A DNA stretch of 36,893 nucleotides from JBFKOL01 sp041628815 (GTDB taxonomy: Bacteria; Bacteroidota; Bacteroidia; Chitinophagales; Saprospiraceae): the NCBI GenBank assembly GCA_041628815.1, contig JBFKOL010000008.1:1-36893 (forward strand). Direction: 5' to 3'. Of the stretch, positions 32,598-36,893 are shown piece by piece. The notes beneath the pieces are model-generated. The model was given only the letters and a program-made list of their open reading frames with translations. It searched no databases and was not told the origin of the DNA. Each line of letters opens with the position of its first letter. The stretch's first letter is position 1. Made by a program: the position numbers and the translations under genes.

Positions 32598-34199
32598 ATG
32601 AAAAAATGGATCGTCGTCCTCTCCGCAATTCTTTCCTTAGGATTGACTGCCCAGGCCCCGGTGCCGGAGGCTCCCATAGCCCAGGAAGGCAAAGGCCCTT
32701 ATAGTCAATTGATCATCAGGGGAGTCACCTTGATCAATAGTACGGGAGCTCCACCCATAGGACCCGTCGATATCGTTATAGAAAACAATATCATCAAGAA
32801 CATAAGCACAGTGGGTTATCCAGGGGTGGAAATTGATTCTTCCCGAAGACCTAAACTGAACCCCGATGGATACGAGATAGATGCATCCGGGCAGTATGTT
32901 TTGCCAGGATTTGTAGATATGCACGGGCATATCGGTGGAAGATGGCAAGGTGCCGGAGGCGAATATGTATTCAAGCTTTGGATGGCCCACGGCATCACGA
33001 CCGTCAGAGATCCTTCTTGTGGCAATGGATTAGAGTGGGTTTTGAAGCACAAAAAGTTAAGTGAAGAAAACCGGATAACTGCACCGCGTATTCAAGCATA
33101 TACTGCATTTGGGATGGGCTCTCACACGCCCATCAGTACTCCGGAGGCGGCAAGGGACTGGGTAAGAGAAAATGCCGAAAATGGTGCCGACGGCATCAAA
33201 TTTTTTGGACTGCCCCCCGATATATTTGAAGCAGCCCTGGAGGAAAACAAAAAACTTGGTAAGCGATCCGCCTGCCACCATGCACAACTCGAAGTAGCAA
33301 GATGGAACGTAGTCCACTCAGCCAGGGCAGGACTGACCAGCATGGAACATTGGTATGGATTGCCTGAGGCCCTTTTTGAAGACAGAACCATTCAGGACTA
33401 TCCCCTCGATTACAACTACCAGAATGAACAGCACAGGTTTGGAGAGGCTGGCAGACTGTGGAAACAAGCTGCCAAGCCCTTTACCCCTCATTGGAACAAG
33501 GTCTTGGACGAACTCGTCGAGCTCGATTTTACCATCGATCCAACATTAAACATCTACGAGGCTAGCCGCGATCTCCACAGGGCACGAAGAGCCGAATGGC
33601 ATGAAGACTATACTTTACCCAGCTTATGGCGGTTTTATCAGCCAAGCAAGATATCACATGGGTCCTACTGGCACTTCTGGGGCACCGAAGAGGAGGTCGA
33701 CTGGAAAGAAAACTACCAGCTTTGGATGACCTTTATCAATGAATATAAAAACAGAGGTGGGCGTGTTACGACAGGATCTGATTCGGGATTTATCTTTCAG
33801 CTATATGGATTTGCCTATATACGAGAACTCGAATTGCTGCGCGAAGCAGGATTTCATCCTCTAGAGGTCATCCGTTCGGCAACACTGAATGGTGCTGAAG
33901 CACTGGGAATGGACCACGAAATTGGCAGTATCGAAGTAGGAAAAAAGGCAGATCTGATTGTCATCGAGGAAAATCCACTGCAAAATTTAAAAGTGCTATA
34001 TGGAACAGGTGCCATCAAACTGACCGATGAAAACGAAGTGGTACGGGTCGGAGGCGTGAAATATACCATCAAGGACGGCATCGTTTACGATGCAAAAGCA
34101 CTGTTACAGGATGTAAAAGATATGGTCGATGCCGTCAAAGAAGAAGAAGGATTTGAAATTCTTCAACCTGGTATAAAGAAAAAAGAGATCAAGCCTTGA
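32598..34199 (+). CDS. Exported metal-dependent amidohydrolase
   Basis: A 533-residue protein of the amidohydrolase superfamily (dihydroorotase/imidazolonepropionase-like TIM barrel with flanking beta sandwich), exported by a signal peptide cleaved near LTAQA. Metal-binding and catalytic residues are visible: His109 and His111 in VDMHGH, probable carboxylated Lys201 in GADGIKFFG, His228 in CHHAQ, His251 in SMEHW, and Asp395 in TGSDSG. The C-terminal EIGSIEVGKKADLIVIEENP is the usual sandwich-domain return. Relatives hydrolyse peptide-like or cyclic amides, and the substrate here is unknown. The insert at about residues 255-380 is rich in Trp and Tyr, probably a substrate lid. The next gene starts 69 bases downstream. 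Confidence 0.92.
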   Translation: MKKWIVVLSAILSLGLTAQAPVPEAPIAQEGKGPYSQLIIRGVTLINSTGAPPIGPVDIVIENNIIKNISTVGYPGVEIDSSRRPKLNPDGYEIDASGQYVLPGFVDMHGHIGGRWQGAGGEYVFKLWMAHGITTVRDPSCGNGLEWVLKHKKLSEENRITAPRIQAYTAFGMGSHTPISTPEAARDWVRENAENGADGIKFFGLPPDIFEAALEENKKLGKRSACHHAQLEVARWNVVHSARAGLTSMEHWYGLPEALFEDRTIQDYPLDYNYQNEQHRFGEAGRLWKQAAKPFTPHWNKVLDELVELDFTIDPTLNIYEASRDLHRARRAEWHEDYTLPSLWRFYQPSKISHGSYWHFWGTEEEVDWKENYQLWMTFINEYKNRGGRVTTGSDSGFIFQLYGFAYIRELELLREAGFHPLEVIRSATLNGAEALGMDHEIGSIEVGKKADLIVIEENPLQNLKVLYGTGAIKLTDENEVVRVGGVKYTIKDGIVYDAKALLQDVKDMVDAVKEEEGFEILQPGIKKKEIKP

Positions 34200-34221
34200 T
34201 ATACAAGTCATAAACAGATCG

Positions 34222-34248
34222 TAACCAACTGGTTATTCCCCGGGGGAA
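34222..34248. promoter_or_regulatory. Two abutting palindromes upstream of the AIM24-family gene
   Basis: TAACCA-AC-TGGTTA (34222-34235) is followed without gap by TTCCCC-G-GGGGAA (34236-34248). The pair sits 22 bases after the amidohydrolase stop and 20 bases before the next ATG. There is no T tract, so it is not a standard terminator on the plus strand. A protein-binding site or an mRNA structure that controls translation of the next gene is possible. Confidence 0.45.
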
Positions 34249-34268
34249 CATCCAAATAAAATGAAAGA

Positions 34269-35018
34269 ATGGAGGCTCATGAAATAGACTACCAAATTTA
34301 CGGGGAAGAAATGCAATATGTCGAAATCGAACTGGATCCTTTCGAAACCGTAATTGCAGAACCGGGCAGTTTCCTTATGATGGAAGAAGATATCGAGATG
34401 ACCACCATTTTCGGAGATGTTTCGGGGCAAGATGAAGGCCTTTGGGAAAAGGTTTTTTCCGCTGGCAGGCGCATTCTTTCAGGTGAAAAACTTTTTATGA
34501 CCGCCTTTTCGCACGGCTCACAAGGCAAGCGAAAAGTTTCCTTTGCAGCACCTTACCCTGGTAAAATCATACCTGTGGATCTATCCAGCTTTGATGGCAA
34601 GATCGTATGTCAAAAGGATGCATTCCTTTGTGCTGCCAAAGGTGTCAGCGTAGGAATTGAGTTTTCGAAAAGATTGGGTAGAGGATTCTTTGGAGGCGAA
34701 GGATTCATTATGCAAAAAATAGAAGGCGATGGAATGGCTTTTTTACACGCCGGCGGATATGTCACAAAAAAACACCTTGAACCGGCTGAAGTGCTTATGG
34801 TGGATACAGGATGTCTCGTAGGATTTACCCGACATGTAGACTACGACATCGGCTTTGTAGGCAACATCAAAAATTCAGTCTTTGGCGGGGAGGGGTTATT
34901 TTTCGCAACACTAACTGGACCTGGCACCGTGTGGATTCAATCGCTGCCTTTAAGCCGATTGTCCGATAGGATTTTATCCAAAGCGCGAAACTATTTTGGT
35001 CTTGGTAAGGGAGAGTAA
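34269..35018 (+). CDS. AIM24 / TIGR00266 family protein
   Basis: A 249-residue cytosolic protein of the AIM24 (TIGR00266) family, a tryptophan-RNA-binding-attenuator-like beta fold. The yeast AIM24 protein is mitochondrial and affects MICOS; bacterial members have no settled function. Family hallmarks are the N-terminal ETVIAEPGSFLMMEEDIEM, the central AKGVSVGIEFSKRLGRGFFG, the following GEGFIMQKIEGDGMAFLHAG, and the C-terminal GFVGNIKNSVFGGEGLFFAT and GTVWIQSLPLSRLSDRI. No signal peptide or membrane segment is seen. It follows the amidohydrolase on the same strand after a pair of palindromes. The family call is secure; the role is not. Confidence 0.9.
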   Translation: MEAHEIDYQIYGEEMQYVEIELDPFETVIAEPGSFLMMEEDIEMTTIFGDVSGQDEGLWEKVFSAGRRILSGEKLFMTAFSHGSQGKRKVSFAAPYPGKIIPVDLSSFDGKIVCQKDAFLCAAKGVSVGIEFSKRLGRGFFGGEGFIMQKIEGDGMAFLHAGGYVTKKHLEPAEVLMVDTGCLVGFTRHVDYDIGFVGNIKNSVFGGEGLFFATLTGPGTVWIQSLPLSRLSDRILSKARNYFGLGKGE

Positions 35019-35079
35019 AGAGTTCGTTTGTCAGGAGGGGCTTTTATTCAATGGAGACGGCAATGTGCTTCTAAACGGA

Positions 35080-35113
35080 CAATAGCAGTAGCAAACCAGC
35101 ACTGATGCTATTG
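35080..35113. other. Imperfect inverted repeat overlapping the mtaB -33 box
   Basis: CAATAGC (35080-35086) and GCTATTG (35107-35113) form a 7-base stem, extended inward by AGT/ACT across a 3-base bulge, with an 11-base loop. Its right arm ends in the TTG that I propose as the mtaB -33 box. It could be an operator, or a terminator for the AIM24-family gene lacking a T tract. Confidence 0.35.
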
Positions 35114-35140
35114 AGTAATGATGTGAATGCCTTACTTTTG
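35111..35140 (+). promoter_or_regulatory. Bacteroidota-type promoter for mtaB
   Basis: TTG (35111-35113), a 19-base spacer and TACTTTTG (35133-35140) match the phylum consensus closely. Transcription would begin near 35147, only about 5 bases before ATG 35152. If correct, the mRNA is nearly leaderless and the upstream GTG at 35140 cannot be the start. Confidence 0.6.
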
Positions 35141-35151
35141 TGGATCATTCT

Positions 35152-36486
35152 ATGGCGACCCCCAAAACTATAGCATTCCACACTTTGGGCTGCAAGCTCA
35201 ACTTTTCTGAAACTTCTTCCATCAGAAGAAAATTTGAGTCATTGGGCTATAGCCCGGTGGACTGGGAGGAGCCGGCCGATATCTACATTCTGAATACGTG
35301 TTCTGTGACAGAATTCGCAGATCGCAAATGCCGCGCTGCCGTCAGGAAAGCGCTTCGATGCAGTCCCGACGCGCGCATCATCGTTATGGGTTGCTATGCA
35401 CAACTCAAGCCTGCAGAAATAGCCGAGATAGAAGGCGTTGACCTCGTACTCGGTGCCGCAGAAAAGTTCAATGTTCATCATTATGTGGAAGGTCTTAGCA
35501 AAACCTCTGATAAAGCAATGATCAAGGCTGGCGACATTGTAGAAGTCAATTCTTTTGAAGAGTCATTTTCTTTCGGAGACCGAACGAGGACATTCTTAAA
35601 GATTCAGGATGGATGTGACTACAAATGCAGCTTTTGCACCATTCCCCTGGCACGCGGAAAAAGTAGAAATCCAACAGTTGAAAACATCGTTGCCCAGGCT
35701 GAAGAATTGGCATCAAGAGGAATAAGTGAAGTGGTACTTACTGGCGTTAATATTGGAGATTTTGGAAAATCGAGCAATGGGTTGCAAAAGAAAGAGACTT
35801 TTCTGGACCTTATTAAGGCGTTGGATAAGCTTGAAGGTATCAACAGGTTTCGCATTTCTTCCATAGAGCCCAATCTTTGCAGCGATGAGGTCATAAAATT
35901 CGTTGCACATTCCAATAAATTTGTACCCCATTTTCACATGCCTTTACAGTCCGGCTCTGATGAAATTCTTCGCTCAATGAGGCGGCGTTACAAGAAAGAG
36001 TTGTACAGCGACAGGGTCTCTGAAATTAAAACTATTATGCCTCACGCCTGCATAGGTGTAGATGTCATCGTCGGATTTCCAGGTGAAAAAGATCACCATT
36101 TCATGGAGACCTATGATTTTCTAAGCATGCTTGAAATTTCTTACCTCCACGTATTCACCTATTCCGAAAGGGCCAACACACTTGCAGCCCAGTTGCCGGG
36201 AAGTGTACCTATGGAAACGAGAAGACGCAGAAATGCCCAGCTCAGAAATCTTTCGCAGAAGAAGAAATTGCAATTTTACCGGCAGTTTGTCGGTGAGACA
36301 AGGCTGGTCCTGATCGAGGAAAGCAAATCACTTGGCAAGAAGGCTGGATTCACAGACAACTATCTCAAGGTGGACCTCGATGATATCCATCAAAATCTTC
36401 ACCTCAACACCATTGTCCCGGTCCACTTAAGCCATATCACTAAAGGAGGTGTGTTAAAAGGCTTGCCTGAACAAGTCCTTGCTTAA
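35152..36486 (+). CDS. mtaB: tRNA t6A37 methylthiotransferase MtaB
   Basis: MtaB is a radical-SAM methylthiotransferase that converts t6A at position 37 of ANN-decoding tRNAs to ms2t6A, stabilising codon pairing. The 444-residue protein has the N-terminal UPF0004 domain with three Cys for one iron-sulfur cluster (in HTLGCKLN, LNTCSVTE and VMGCYAQL). The radical-SAM domain has CDYKCSFC (CxxxCxxC) inside KIQDGCDYKCSFCTIPLARG, and the MPLQSGSDEILRSMRRRY motif follows. A C-terminal TRAM domain covers about the last 65 residues. Features distinguish it from MiaB (whose substrate is i6A). I chose ATG 35152 over GTG 35140 because of the promoter position. Its stop overlaps the convergent barrel gene by 4 bases. 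Confidence 0.93.
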   Translation: MATPKTIAFHTLGCKLNFSETSSIRRKFESLGYSPVDWEEPADIYILNTCSVTEFADRKCRAAVRKALRCSPDARIIVMGCYAQLKPAEIAEIEGVDLVLGAAEKFNVHHYVEGLSKTSDKAMIKAGDIVEVNSFEESFSFGDRTRTFLKIQDGCDYKCSFCTIPLARGKSRNPTVENIVAQAEELASRGISEVVLTGVNIGDFGKSSNGLQKKETFLDLIKALDKLEGINRFRISSIEPNLCSDEVIKFVAHSNKFVPHFHMPLQSGSDEILRSMRRRYKKELYSDRVSEIKTIMPHACIGVDVIVGFPGEKDHHFMETYDFLSMLEISYLHVFTYSERANTLAAQLPGSVPMETRRRRNAQLRNLSQKKKLQFYRQFVGETRLVLIEESKSLGKKAGFTDNYLKVDLDDIHQNLHLNTIVPVHLSHITKGGVLKGLPEQVLA

Positions 36487-36893
36487 AACTCGATCCCTGC
36501 CGTAATCAACCAGGTGTGATACTTTGAATTTCCATCATCTGGAAGGACATTGTCCAATCCCCTTGTGTATTCTACATCTACTGTAAACAGCCCTACTGTA
36601 ATCCCCAGTCCAGCGTCAAGGCTCTTGTAATCTCTGGAATAACCGGCGTTTCCCATGTTTTGATATCCCCCTAAAATGTATTGATATCCTGCCAACATTT
36701 TAACACGGCATTTGAGGAATCGGGTGAGCGCCAGCGGGGTGAGCCCCAATCCCATTCGAGCTTTGACGTAATGTAATGGATCTGACGGTTTTAGGAATTC
36801 ACTCGTTACACTTCCCTTTGATGCAACCCGGAAATACTGTGCCCCGCCTAAAACATATAGGCCACGGCCAAGAATTCTTTTGTCCAATCCTAC
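36483..36893 (-). CDS. Outer-membrane beta-barrel protein, C-terminal part (cut by window edge)
   Basis: The minus-strand frame is open to the right edge, so the N-terminal part of this gene lies outside the window. The visible 136 or so residues alternate hydrophobic and polar positions in strands typical of an outer-membrane beta barrel (VYILGGYQ-like, VDVEYTRGLD, YHTWLITAGIEF). The chain ends in Phe, the usual BAM recognition signal. The residues resemble PorT/OmpA-like barrel proteins of Bacteroidota, but no specific family can be named from the fragment. It is convergent with mtaB with a 4-base overlap. Confidence 0.7.
   Translation of the reverse strand, partial: VGLDKRILGRGLYVLGGAQYFRVASKGSVTSEFLKPSDPLHYVKARMGLGLTPLALTRFLKCRVKMLAGYQYILGGYQNMGNAGYSRDYKSLDAGLGITVGLFTVDVEYTRGLDNVLPDDGNSKYHTWLITAGIEF

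Noticed and set aside
32313..32601. Short plus-strand frames upstream of the amidohydrolase
   Set aside because: The 45- and 75-codon frames overlap each other, one runs into the next start, and neither has a recognisable feature.
1..36893. CRISPR array, prophage, insertion sequence, tRNA or rRNA
   Set aside because: No direct-repeat array, transposase, integrase, attachment-site duplication or tRNA-like cloverleaf was seen in any intergenic gap; the gaps are too short and lack such signals.

Overview
This window is a stretch of chromosome from a member of the Bacteroidota, most likely a Saprospiria- or Cytophaga-like marine or freshwater lineage. The evidence is a PorQ-type type IX secretion gene, Bacteroidota promoter boxes (TTTG or TTG, about 20 bases, then TAnnTTTG), a proline-rich TonB encoded beside gcvH and a VanZ-like gene, a uppS-bamA-skp envelope cluster, an IleRS of the eukaryote-like type, and a citrate synthase of the mitochondrial type. 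The genus cannot be fixed from this alone. The content is mostly housekeeping and envelope biogenesis. I see no phage, transposon, CRISPR array, tRNA or rRNA.

Layout. Positions 1-2735 (+) are the 3' part of mfd, cut by the window edge. From 4584 down to 2712 (-) lie a decayed small gene, a 42-codon ORF, a WecA/TagO-type glycosyl-1-phosphate transferase and the fluoride channel crcB, packed end to end. From 4822 to 8846 (+) is uppS-bamA-skp: lipid carrier synthesis, outer-membrane protein insertion and a periplasmic chaperone. From 14899 down to 8851 (-) is gltA-gcvH-vanZ-tonB, closed by the clearest intrinsic terminator in the window, followed by a TPR protein and an M50 intramembrane protease that overlap by ATGA.

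From 15018 to 19537 (+) are a cysteine-rich DUF3109 protein, a PpiD-like foldase behind a near-consensus promoter, a MORN-type lipoprotein and porQ. From 21538 down to 19540 (-) are paired bacterial PH-domain proteins (YdbS/YdbT type). At 21600-22964 (+) is an exported thioredoxin-fold protein. From 29569 down to 22951 (-) are a MATE transporter, an M28 lipoprotein peptidase and ileS. At 29714-30202 (+) is a small secreted DUF3299-like protein. From 32183 down to 30285 (-) are odhB and a membrane protein. From 32598 to 36486 (+) are a secreted amidohydrolase, an AIM24-family protein and mtaB. The window ends in the 3' part of an outer-membrane beta-barrel gene (-).

Several genes share one theme, building and servicing the Gram-negative envelope: UppS and WecA supply and use undecaprenyl phosphate; BamA, Skp and PpiD handle outer-membrane proteins; TonB energises receptors; PorQ serves type IX secretion. 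I found no convincing undescribed multi-gene system. The most notable items are the mitochondrial-type citrate synthase, a TonB with two predicted membrane segments, a decayed gene with a stop/start-coupled micro-ORF, several palindromes at promoters, and convergent genes packed so tightly that most lack room for a terminator.
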